Below, piece after piece: positions 46,596 through 57,197 of a DNA stretch of 64,000 bases (its first letter is position 1; each line of letters begins with the position of its first letter). The stretch spans positions 2,542,001 to 2,606,000 of the forward strand of contig JAACJK010000001.1 of NCBI GenBank assembly GCA_013368325.1. Reading direction: 5' to 3'. The notes beneath the pieces are model-generated. The model saw nothing but the letters and a program-made list of their open reading frames with translations, was not told the DNA's origin and did no database searches. The translations under genes were made by a program, and so were the position numbers. This stretch comes from Ephemerocybe angulata (taxonomy: Eukaryota > Basidiomycota > Agaricomycetes > Agaricales > Psathyrellaceae).

Positions 46596-49500
46596 TCACA
46601 TATCCCATTCCGACCACACAGACGCAGGCGGCGGGCCCGCTCCACTGGCAGGCAGTTCCACCGTCGTGATAAGCTCCACAATCTTCTCGCTCAAGCCCTG
46701 CGAGTCGTTGAACTTGCCGCGCATCGCCACGAGGATATTATCGTGCGGCGTCACCTCCGGCTCAGAGTACAACAGTCGGATATCGCCACCTTCGATAACC
46801 TGCACGAGCGCGCCGTTCGCCACATTTCTTATCTCGATGAAGCGCGGGGAGATGAGGAGGGCGAGGCCGTTGCGCTGTGCGTAGGAGGTCGCCTTTGTTT
46901 CCCACTTGATGAACGCAAAACCTCGCATGACCTGGCCTTTGCCGTTCACGTAGCACCCAATTTCTACGCACACGGTGGGGTTAGCATCAGCTTTCGAGGT
47001 CAGGTATACGGTGGACTGACCATCGTAAATGACTATGAATTCATCCTGGCCAGTCTTTATGATCCCAAGTGACTTGGCCCCTTCAAGCTTAGATTTCAAC
47101 AAGTTTGCCGCTGGAGTCTGTGAGTTTTCACCAAAGAGAGGAAAAGGTCCAACTATCGTTGCGGGAAAGCTTGTGTGTTCAAATATGTCAGAGATACTGC
47201 CAGTGCATCGAAAGTTTCTATCGACTCACTTCCCGGGATCTGCGGAAACCAAGCCGCCTTTGACGCATACGCTAATGGTCTTGTGCAGCCCGACGAGATC
47301 AGAGGCCTCCTTGGGTATGTACCCAGGCTGCATGAATAAGGTAAGAGAACAACGGGAGAATGACTTTGTGAGAATGACGTACCGAACCATAAGGTCGGAA
47401 GCTGGCCGGCGCATTTGGCCCGTTCCTTTGCAAGGAATGGGCGATTGCTTCGATGGCGTGAAGGTTCACCGAGCTACTCATTCGTTTCTTGGACGCGTAT
47501 ATCACTACAGGCTAAGGTCAACCATCGTTCAGGTAGTCCTTATCCCTCCACTTACGTAGCACGCGGTCATTCAGAATGACATGCCGAACGAAGAGGACAT
47601 TCTGGTCTGAGCTCGTCACCTTCTCTCTCGAGGCCTCAAGAACCCCTGATTTTGCGTTTCCTGTGGCGTACCGAGCCACCAGTTCGAGGGAAAAGGCGAA
47701 AACACGGCCCTCTGCCTGTACGATGAACTTGTTGAAGTTTTTGTCGCCTATGGATTGTAGGGCAGCGATGTACGACGGGTTTGAGTACGTGAACACTCGC
47801 ATTAATTCTGACATACCCCACAGTCAAAACTCTCAACCCGGTTTGAAGATCATTGTAGACTTACCTTTTGGTCGGTTGTAGGGCGCGACGTATATCCCGT
47901 TCGCACATCCGATGGCGATGAATCTTTGTCCATTCTGTGTTGCTGGTGGAGACAACCGTTGAGGATTGAGGGTCGAGAAGAGACGTAGGAATAAGGACAT
48001 ACCAAATGGAACTGCCGATGTCACTCTTCCCGTCGCCTTTTGCGTTGGACTGGAAACAGGCTCCCTGGGTATCCGGAAGAACCCATCTATGAGAGTGTCT
48101 TGTGCAAACCACTGCACGGAGCAGCCCAGTCAGTCGACCATATGATGTCCAACATCACCATGTAAACACACACCTGATTGCTTTCCTGCCGCACTTTGTG
48201 CACCCCGAGCGCATCGACAAAAGCAGCTTTCCACTTCTGGCGCATCCCGTCGGTGGCCACGTACATCGTGTACGCTTTCATGAGATCGGGAGATGAATGG
48301 TATATTGTGAAAGGGTATAAAGGGACATCGCGCGACCGGAAGGTGTCCAGCAATCCGCCGTCTTCGATCTTTTCGCGTCGAATCTCTGGGGCTGCTTCGA
48401 AGGATGCGAGGCGGATGAATGACAATGGTAGAGGCTAAGGAGGATGCTTTTGAGTATGCGTTATGTAGTCAGGGACAGAGGTAACATACTCTGGATATTA
48501 CAACTTGCTTGACAGCGCCACTTGTTGGTATCCGCATTGGCCTTGACAGAATGACTATTCGCGTTGATTCAGGTAGAGAACGAGGGGGTTAACTGCAAGG
48601 GCTCACAGTAATTATCCAGAAGGTGTGCTGTCACGTCCTGCCACTTGTCCGACGAGAATCCCGTTTCAGACCGCAACTTTCGCCAGACTGGACCTGCATG
48701 AACCAAATGCCGCTCCTTGTCGTACAGGTCCATGTGCTAGTCAGACCTATCAGCAAGGCGTACGTCTCGCAGAAGAGGAATGGCCAGCGTACAATAATTT
48801 CTCCTTTCTGGAAGGTGATATTCTCAATCAAATCCCAGAATTTGACCTTCTGCTCGGCAGCTTCAATCCCAGGCTGGGTCGCCTTGATACAATCGCTAAC
48901 AATCCCCAAAATAATAGGGAGAGTCTCAACATCTGGGTGACCGTGGTCCTTGTTTGTGCGCTTGTGCATCTCCCCGACCAGTAAGTTGAGACGCACGAGT
49001 CGGGTTAGGGGGCGTGAAAGGAAGATCTTGAAGTCGCGCTTCTTGACACGGGGTTCGCGGGAGACCGACTGCAGGAAGGCCGCATACCTGGGGTTGCCCT
49101 GGAGCTCGCGCTGGTGGAGTGACTCGGCCATGGGGTAGTTTTTGATGTACGTCTCATAGGCATCTCGGAATTCGGGTTTGAGAATTGCTGCGAAGTGTAA
49201 CGAATTACGCAGTCAGTTATGTGTATTAGGGCAGGATAAGATGGGCGCTCACTTTCGAGGATGATGTCAGCCAGAGACGGGATTAACGGATGCGATTCCC
49301 TCTGCCTTTCAAAAAGCGCCTCCAGCATCTTCTGGTGATGCACAAGAATCTCACGGAGGTTCCCGAAGACATTGTTCAAGAAGTTCTGCATGTTCGCCGC
49401 AGGGATAACCGGGGGATTCGCCTCCTTGAGCCGTTTCACAAACACCTCTTCGATAGTCTCCAGATCCGCGACATAATCCCGCTCGGCCTTGAGCAGCTCA

Positions 49501-51081
49501 AAGATGATTCCCTGTCGCTTAATTTCGGAGTCTTCCAGGGCCTGCAGAGCTTCTTCTGGAACGAGCTTATGCCACTCCTGGTCCGGCTCGGGTAGCTCGC
49601 CCTTCTGAAATCGCAGGATGTTTTCTTCCATGTCCAGCCTATACGTGTGTGATATGAATCTTTGTGAATAGTGAGTGCCATCAGAAGGCCTGTCCGATAC
49701 TCACGACAGGTTAGAAAGCTCCTTCGCGAAATCATTGGAGAATTCGTCGTCCAGTTGCAGCTGGAAGTAACATAATCAGCCTGACGACCTGGCAATAGCA
49801 ACTGGCCAACGTATGGAGGTGGAAACTCACGTCGGTTGGTGAAGCAAACCCGTCCCCGTAGTCATCTGCATGTCTGTAGTAGCTAGACGCCGTGGACTGG
49901 AACGAGGCAACCGACGGCGCATGTTGAAGCCTCATGAGGTTAGGACTGAATCGGAACTCCCCTCGACCAGCTCCCTTCCCTGAAGAAGGTCTGCGGCCAG
50001 TGGTCCCCTCAGCAGGGGGTGTGGATTCACCTGAGGATAAGCGCCGGCCGAAGCTATCCATCGGCGTTGTGTGCGCCGGCGATGAGGTCCTGTTGCTGCC
50101 ACCAGGAGCCGACGGCGATGGTCTGTGTTCATATGTCGGCGGAGTGGGGGCCGGCGAAGGCGTGGCATTACTGGCATGTCCCCCCAAAGGTGGCCTGCGA
50201 CCTATGTTGTCATTAGGAAGCAGCGAAGGCGTACTCGTAGCCGGACTAGGTCTGCTCGGCGCACCAGCTGGTCCACGATTCACAGCCTCCCCATTCAACT
50301 TCGGTGTATAACCAACTACGCTCTGAGGATACAGTCCATGTACGTTCGTCGCGTGGTTGGTCGGGGGCGGTCGAGTCGCAGGGGAGGGCAGATGGGCCGT
50401 CGCGGACGTCGCCCGACCCAACGACGCCCCCGAGCCTGCGGCGCCTCCGCCCATCGACGGCATCTCGGGCATGGGGAACGCCATCGTCGGGGCCACAAAC
50501 GTCGACACGGTATGTGCGCGGCTCTGCGATGGGCGGTGCTCCACGCTCGACTTGGCGCGCGGTCGAGTGGTCTCGGGTATCCCCAGCCCGCCTGCAGGTC
50601 CCCCTCCCCGTCCTGGATGCTCCCATGGGTTGTTGAAGTACTCGTACGCTGGGGGTGAGTATGCCGGTGCGACTCCGGAGGGGCTGGGGTGGCGGGAGGA
50701 GGCAGATGAGGAGGGGGCACTGAGATCGGAGGTGTTTAAGGACTCGGTGCGGTCGACGGGGAATGGCCTCAACTCCGCGGTGGTGGGAGGGGCATACCGC
50801 GACGAGTTAGTATTTGCATGATAGAGCTGCGGTGGTGGGGGAGGTGGGAGGGGCGGCGGTGAGGAGGCAGTCGCATTAAGATAGGGTCGTGGTGGGATCG
50901 GAGGCGGAGGAGGCGAATCATCGCGAGGGAAATCAAACGGATTTGTGGATGGGCTTGGCTGATAATGTGGTCGCCGCCCGCCATTTACATGATTGCCTGC
51001 ATGCGTAGTATTTGTGTTGGGTCCCGGAGGTTGCGCAGGCCGTGATCTTCCAGTATTGACGTTCGAAGAGTCTGAGTACAT
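46596..51081 (-). CDS. Rho1 guanine nucleotide exchange factor, Rom2 type (DH-PH-CNH)
   Basis: A multi-exon gene. Exon 1 (51081-49831) encodes about 417 aa of Pro/Ser-rich disordered sequence; exon 2 (49760-49705) and exon 3 (49638-49253) follow in frame. The DH domain starts at IKRQGIIFELLKAERDYVADLETI and continues through PRYAAFLQSVSREPRVKKRDFKIFLSRPLTRLVRLNLLV. A PH-like region follows (LTRLV to VATDGMRQKWKAAF), then a citron-homology domain (FIAIGCANGIYVAPY; DLVGLHKTISVCVKGG; GFAFIKWETKATSYAQRNGLALL) near the C-terminus, ending WSEWDM. I could not find a DEP domain. These proteins activate Rho1 at the plasma membrane to drive glucan synthase and the cell-wall integrity pathway. The start at 51081 is the first in-frame ATG after a stop. 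Not all C-terminal splice sites were verified. Confidence 0.88.
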
Positions 51082-51348
51082 CAGAGCGTGAGGAGAAAGG
51101 CGCCGGGTCTGATTTCCGCCCAACTCATATATATCTCCTGATTGTCAAGAACACAGCAAATAAATAGCACGGGTTGTCGGTTACTCTAATACAATGATAG
51201 ATTGTGGTGCTAAACCAGGGGGAAGGCAATGAAATGGGGAGCAGTAGGGATATATCCGCAGTAGGAGTGGGGGGTAAGTCTAGAGATCCTGCAGTGCTTT
51301 CCTTGGGGCTTAAATATGTATGACTGGGTCCAACTGCTGCGCGTGCGC

Positions 51349-52742
51349 CTATGCTGTTGTCAAATTCGACTCTTCCTCGTCGGAACCGGTAATTTTGTGC
51401 CAGAGCTCGGGACCCTCGCGAATAATGGCCTGCATGGGAATGAGTACAACTGGTAAAACAGTCCAAGAGGGTACATACAAGGACGACTTCGACAGCGATA
51501 AGTGCGATAATGATGAGTTCCATCGAATGTCCCGAAGACTAGTTGTATTCTGGTCAGCGGAGACATGTTTCGAAAGGCCGAAATAGCTACCTCGGTGAGC
51601 AGTGCACGCAACATGGACTGCATTTCCGCAGCGTATGTGATCTTGTCGTTGAGTGCATTTGTGCGGTTCCGGACTTCAAGAGCATTGCTCATTGACCTGA
51701 AGAGCTCTGGGAGGTGGTCAGCGATGGAGTAGAAGTGTGTGGGGGGACCGAGTCGCGTTTGTATGTGCAGAGTAAAAACTCACTCTCGAGCTCAGGCTCT
51801 GCCCAATAGAAATCTGGTGCCTCAATGAAGTTTTCCCTGTTGAGGTTCAAATATTGCCTGAACTTCATCAACTCGCCGAGCTTTTTGATGAGGCTCTTCC
51901 GGTTCATGCCAGGCTTTCCCGTCTTCGCCAACTCATCGGGCATAGAAGCCATAGATGCCAGGTATTTTTCCAATGCAACCTCCATGGCCGAAAGGGCCGT
52001 CGACCGCGAGAGTGCCTGGGAGAAAGCATACCGTGCCAGCAGAGTCTCCTCAGGGAAAACCATTCTCGGCAGGTTCGGTGGCAAGAGCTCCGGCTCATTG
52101 AGGGAAGACGTCTGGCCCAAGATAATCAAATCTCCCTGCAAACGGGTTGGTCTAGAAAGCAGACATCAGCCTTTGTGAGAACTCGTGCTCATACGCACCA
52201 CTCAACTCGCTAGGGTCCACCACAAACTCAAGCTCCTCCGTCTCTGGCTCCTTGAAATGGTTCACCTCCATCCCTGACGCGCGTGAAATAACCTCCTGCG
52301 CGAACACTTTCGCGTCGTCCTCCGTTAGGCCCCAACACACGAAACTTCCATTCGAAAACACGAAGACTTCTCCCTCCCTGCCGTTCGGACCTATCCAGCG
52401 AGGCACCCACCACGACTCGTGCAATGCCTGTGCCCGTGGAGGCAGGTCGGGGTGCTGGCGTAACCTTGACAGGATATATCGTTCAGAGGTCGAGAACGTC
52501 ATAACAGGGTTGATGTCGCCACGCGTCGGGGTTGGGTTTGTTCGAATTACTTGGGACGCTGAAGCCGAGCGACGCAACGGGGTAATTTCTTTTGGCTTTG
52601 GCTTGACGTCCGTCAGAGGATTTTCCTTGGCTGCTTTCAACGGCCTGGGCGCGTCGGTCGCAAGAAAGCGAGGGGATGGGCCCTGGAAGCGCCCGACAGT
52701 GCACCGAACATGTTTGAGGGTAGAAAGTCGGAGGAGGGACAT
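51349..52742 (-). CDS. RMND1/RMD1 family protein (DUF155), mitochondrial
   Basis: Five exons (52742-52195, 52151-51784, 51706-51591, 51538-51479, 51429-51349) give 390 aa. The N-terminus is rich in Arg, Lys and Ser, as in mitochondrial presequences. The DUF155 core includes EVFVFSNGSFVCWGL, IILGQTSSLNEPE, FSQALSRSTALSAMEVALEKYLASM, SLIKKLGELMKFRQYLNLNRENFIEAPDFYW and the helix LEVRNRTNALNDKITYAAEMQSMLR. A membrane helix (MELIIIALIAVEVVL) follows near the C-terminus. RMND1 anchors or supports mitochondrial ribosomes near the inner membrane; yeast Rmd1 and Sif2-type paralogues are less defined. A transposon lies 15 bp upstream of the start codon. Confidence 0.92.
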
Positions 52743-52757
52743 TTTCGAGGTAGAAAG

Positions 52758-53608
52758 AGGACCCCCGAATATACCCTGTGAACTCTGATCCCCGACCAGA
52801 CAGAAGCGGCCGTAGGCCGCGGACTCAGAGACCTCCGACCAGACAAAATTGGGACTTTTGGGTCCCTGGAGTCAGATTTTTCGACCAGACACAAACACGA
52901 GGTGGTGAGGCAACATAGGTTCCCGACCAGACAGATTGTGGAGTGGTAGCGAGGCCTGTCGAGGGGAAGCCTGGTGAAGTCCGGGGTTCGAACCTCGGTC
53001 GGTCAACAGTGTTTTTTGGTAGTGAATGCAACGGCTTTTCTTTGGCGCGAGCGATCACATTTTGAGACGGGGGATGATTTATCGACCGCCCTCCTCCGGA
53101 CACTCTGTTTCTCTCAAATTCCTTCCAGCCAAGTTCTCCTTCGCCTCTCACCGAAAAATATCAAGGCTTCGCACCCTGGGGCCTGACAAGAATACTCTCG
53201 TGATGGATAGCGCCACATATACTCGATTTGCCAATTTGAAGAAGCAGGAGGTGAAGTTGATTGACGCGGTGAAGCTGTATAAAGCTCGTAACTTCGCTCA
53301 GGCCGTGCAAACCTATAAGCAGGAAAGGAATGATGAAATTGGATTGTATGGTGTACTTAGGGATTACTACGTCTAATCTACATGCGATTTGGTGCTATTC
53401 GGCGCTCCGTGAGCGCAGGGGAGAAAAATCGGGGAAAATAAGCGAAAATTCGAATATTTTGGACTCAGGTCGTATGGACCAGACAGATTTGGGGACGGTC
53501 CGCTGGACTCAGATCCGGACCAGACAGATTTGGCCAAATTTCCGGATTTTGACCAGACAGAAACAGGCCCTCCTGGATCAGAGTTCACAGGGTATATTCG
53601 GGGGTCCT
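52758..53608. mobile_element. Non-autonomous DNA transposon, hAT-like, 851 bp
   Basis: The ends are a perfect 34-bp inverted repeat (52758-52791 and 53575-53608) beginning AGGACCCCCGAATATACCCT. They are flanked by identical 8-bp direct repeats GTAGAAAG (52750-52757 and 53609-53616), the target duplication size of hAT elements. Near both ends lie copies of GACCAGACA[G/A]: four on the left (52794, 52837, 52883, 52925) and three on the right (53477, 53518, 53551), all in one orientation and several preceded by GGACTCAG[A/G]. Such subterminal motif arrays are transposase-binding sites in hAT elements. Inside are a pol III B-box-like string at 52,985 and a short frame (53,203-53,376) but no transposase. 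The intact repeats suggest recent insertion. Confidence 0.88.
53203..53376 (+). pseudogene. Short reading frame inside the transposon
   Basis: A 57-codon frame starting MDSATYTRFANLKKQEVKLI and ending YGVLRDYYV (open upstream to 53,026). It has a helical, basic character resembling an N-terminal DNA-binding segment, but it is too short to be a transposase. It could be a remnant of the parent element's gene or captured host sequence. Confidence 0.35.
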
Positions 53609-53616
53609 GTAGAAAG

Positions 53617-54179
53617 ACGGAGAGAAGCCGCGGAACAGCGGAACAGACTTGCCATCAATTGTGTATTTGGTCCCGAACGATGGACCAAACAGCGTCATTG
53701 TAGCGCTCTCTCCCAAACGGCGCTGACAATCTATTATCTGTCAAATCCTCCCTTCATCCAATCTGCGCAAGATCCGTATTATCTGCAACGGATCTATCGG
53801 TCTTGCAAAGTCATTATCTGTCTCTGGCCCTTTGCTATCCCCAGATCGACTCGGACCAGGGCAAATCCGACGACACCACCTTCGGGCGTTAATTATCCCA
53901 CCTTCATTCACTCTCTAGTCTCTCTTTCTCCTACCACAACATCCCTGCGCAGTAGACGCCGCCGCCGCGCAGCGTGAATAAACCAACGCCCCCGACGACT
54001 AGACCGCATCGCGCACACGTGAGAGCCTTGTTCGGTCCTCTCTGTTTTCCCCAGCCTAATTCCGGGCACTGCAGCCGAAATTCAGGGACTGTACATAACG
54101 TTATCACCCCAGACTCCTCCGTTTTCGCCTTCTTCTCTTCCTACCACAACCACCAATTTCTGCAAAGCCAGCCCTTTCT
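53617..54179. promoter_or_regulatory. Region between transposon and trehalase gene
   Basis: 563 bp that should contain the trehalase promoter and, before the insertion, probably the native RMND1 promoter as well. CT-rich blocks at about 53,910-53,945 and 54,115-54,145 precede the trehalase start. No TATA box close to the start is visible. Confidence 0.4.
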
Positions 54180-56849
54180 ATGGCACCTGCAGTCAACCAC
54201 CCAGCCTCAGTCACCTTTGCCGGCGAGCATGCAGACCACCACCCCCAGCTCGACGCTTCGAAGTACTACGGGGACGTAGAAACCCATTCTCGTGCTCGGA
54301 CTTACAGCCACGTATGTAGCTGCCTTTCACTTCCAACTCCTACTCAGCTCACCTGCTTTGACAGTCGCAAGTGTACGCTTCCAACCCCAAGCGTATCCCC
54401 GCGTTCCAGGAGGACTGGCATCAGCGAGCAAGACGTCTCTCGCACGACGAGAAGAACGTCAGCGCCCCTCGACGCTTCCTTATTGATGTCGAGGAGACGA
54501 TACGTGTCGTGCTGGAGCAAGAAGACACCGATGGCGACTTCCAAATCAGCGTCACCGACGCGGGCCCCAAGATGATGGCGTTGGGTACCGCAACGAGCAA
54601 TGGCTTCAAGACCTTTGATATCCGAGTACGCTACCACCCCACATTATCATCCGTTTCTCGGTCTTGATGTGTGCTACAGGGGAATTACATGCTGTCCAAC
54701 CTCCTGCAAGAGCTTGCCCTTGCTCGCGACCACAACAGGAAGCGAATTATCCTCGACGAGGCTCGGCTCACAGAGAATCCTGTTGACCGTCTCTCTCGTA
54801 TGATTAAGAATTCCTTCTGGAACTCGCTCACTCGCCGCATCGATGGCGACGGTCTTGAGATCATCACAGCCGACCCCAAGAACAGGACAGGCAAGATCCA
54901 GCCCCGTATCTACGTTCCGCACGGAGAGCCAGAAATGGCGGAATACTACCGCAGAGTCGCAAAGGAGAAGCCGCACATGAACCTGGATGTCGTTGTACTG
55001 CCTCCTAAACCTGACGACCCCGTATTCGTCAAGAGCTTGAACACCAAGCCCGGGCTACTGGCGCTCGCAATGGACCAGATCGATGACGGAAAGGGAGGTA
55101 AAACGTTCAAGGGAATTCCGTTCATCGTTCCTGGCGCTCGTTTTAATGAGGTGAATGATCACTTGACATCCTAAGCCTGAAACGACGAGATTAACTTTTT
55201 GCGCCATCCCAGCTCTACAATTGGGACTCCTACTTCATCTCCCTCGGTCTGCTCGTCGACGGCCAAGTAGCCATGGCGAAAGGCATGGTCGACCACTTCA
55301 TCTTCGAGATCAAGCATTATAACAAGATCCTGAACGGCAGTCGCAGTTACTACCTTTGCCGCACCCAGCCGCCGTTCTTGACGGACATGGCACTCCAGAT
55401 CTACAATCAGCTAGACCGCACGGAACATGAAGCCAATAAGGCATGGCTCAAGCGCGCCATCCAAGCTGCGATCAAGGAATACCATACTGTGTGGGTCGCG
55501 GAGCCGCGCATGGATCCCAAGACCGGACTATCGCGATTCCGTCCTGACGGATTGGGCATCCCACCAGAGACAGAGGCGACCCACTTCACGCACATCCTCG
55601 AGCCCTTCGCTGAAAAACACGGGCTCTCGGTGCTGGAGTTCAGCGAGAAGTACAACGATGGGATCCTGAAGGAGCCCGAGCTCGACGAGTACTTCCTCCA
55701 CGATCGTGCCGTTCGCGAGTCCGGGCACGACACGACGTACCGCTTCGAGAAGCGCTGCGCCAATCTCGCCACCATCGACCTGCAGTGCTTGCTGTACAAG
55801 TACGAAGTTGACATTGGCACTGCGATTCGGGAAGTCTTTGACGACCAGCTCGAGCTGGAGGAGGACTTTGAACTGCAGCCCTTCCCTCCCACACCCGAGA
55901 ACTACGCCAACCCCCACCGCCCGAGCTCGAAGTCGCGCCTTCAGAACAGCGACGAGTGGTTCGAGCGCGCGGACGACAGGAGGAGGCGGATCGATAAGTA
56001 TCTGTGGAACGAGAGCAAGAGCCTGTACTTTGACTACGATACGGTTCAGGAGTCGCAGATCTTGTACGAGTCTGTGACTGCGTTCTGGGCGCTTTGGGCT
56101 GGATGTGCGAGTGAGGAGCAGGCGTGGAAGCTTGTGTACGTTCCTTTTCTCGTCAGTCTGTGGAGAGCGGTTGCTGATATATGGTTCTTAGGACTCGGTC
56201 GTTGAAGAAGTTTGAGGTACTCGGTGGATTTGTGTCGGGGACAGAGGAGTCTCGAGGAAAGATCTCCTTGGATAGGCCGAATCGGCAATGGGACTACCCC
56301 TACGCCTGGCCGCCGCATCAGATCATGGCTTGGGTCGGTCTTGAGCGTTATGGGTATCTGGACGATGCACAGCGCCTTGCGTATCGTTTCCTTTACATGA
56401 TGACCACCGCGTTCGTGGACTTCAACGGTGTCGTTCCTGAGAAGGTGAGAGCTACAAACATTTATCTCTGTCCCAGTTTACTGATGTTCTGCGTTGTAGT
56501 TTGATGCTGTGAAGCTCTCTCACCTCGTCGACGCAGAGTACGGAAACCAGGGCATTGACTTCAAGATGGTTCCCCGTGAAGGCTTCGGGTGGATGAACGG
56601 TACGTTCGCCTATATACATCTCTCTACATTGACCAGCCTTATTTACACACCATCTTCCCCTTCCCTTCTCTAGCTGCCTACCAAGTTGGGCTATCGTTCC
56701 TGACGACCCACATGAGGCGTGCGGTCGCTACATGCACGAGCCCGGAGGTGTTCTTCAGCGCTCAGACTAGCGGCCTGAATGAAACTGTCGCGAACACCGG
56801 CGCGACTATGGATCCTCTTAGCCTTGCTATGGAGACTCTCAACCTCTGA
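54180..56849 (+). CDS. NTH1: Neutral trehalase (GH37)
   Basis: Seven exons (54180-54311, 54365-54625, 54680-55150, 55213-56135, 56192-56444, 56500-56599, 56674-56849) give 771 aa. The N-terminal regulatory part carries a PKA-type site RARRLS (Ser70) and a calcium-binding loop [13 protein letters not shown] (Asp98, 100, 102), both typical of cytosolic neutral trehalases. The GH37 signatures are [15 protein letters not shown] (282-296) and [10 protein letters not shown] (about 628-637). The enzyme splits trehalose into two glucose molecules and is activated by PKA phosphorylation, 14-3-3 binding and calcium during recovery from stress and spore germination. No signal peptide is present, agreeing with the neutral rather than the acid enzyme. 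Confidence 0.97.
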
Positions 56850-57197
56850 GTTGGATATATCCTTTCATTCGCCTTTTCATTCAGTGCTTTCTCTAGTCTT
56901 ATTACTCTTTAACCATTCCGTTTTACCATTCCCGTATATCATTCATATTACATACATACCTCTTCGTTGTACATATCCCTAGAAGTCACTGGAACCTAGC
57001 AATCCTTCTTGGAACCCCTCCCCCGCATTCTTTTGCATTGGCTTGTGCTAATTAGAAATCGTAATTAAAGCAAAGCTCTTTCGTCAAGTAGAACGCTTCA
57101 CGCGACTCGGACGCATACTAGCAGCACCATTCAATTATCCAGACTCGCATCTTGTGCGATATGTTTGCCCTGGTGTTGCAGGTAAGCCGGCGGCCAA
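56850..57197. other. Intergenic region
   Basis: 348 bp between trehalase and the ATG15 gene. The left half is a T-rich 3' region. A donor-like GTAAGC at 57,181 follows a short open frame, so the ATG15 message may have an upstream exon here. Confidence 0.4.

Noticed and set aside
50125..50821. Several long plus-strand frames opposite the RhoGEF N-terminus
   Set aside because: Antisense to a Pro/Ser-rich coding exon, whose GC-rich codons leave opposite frames open by chance.
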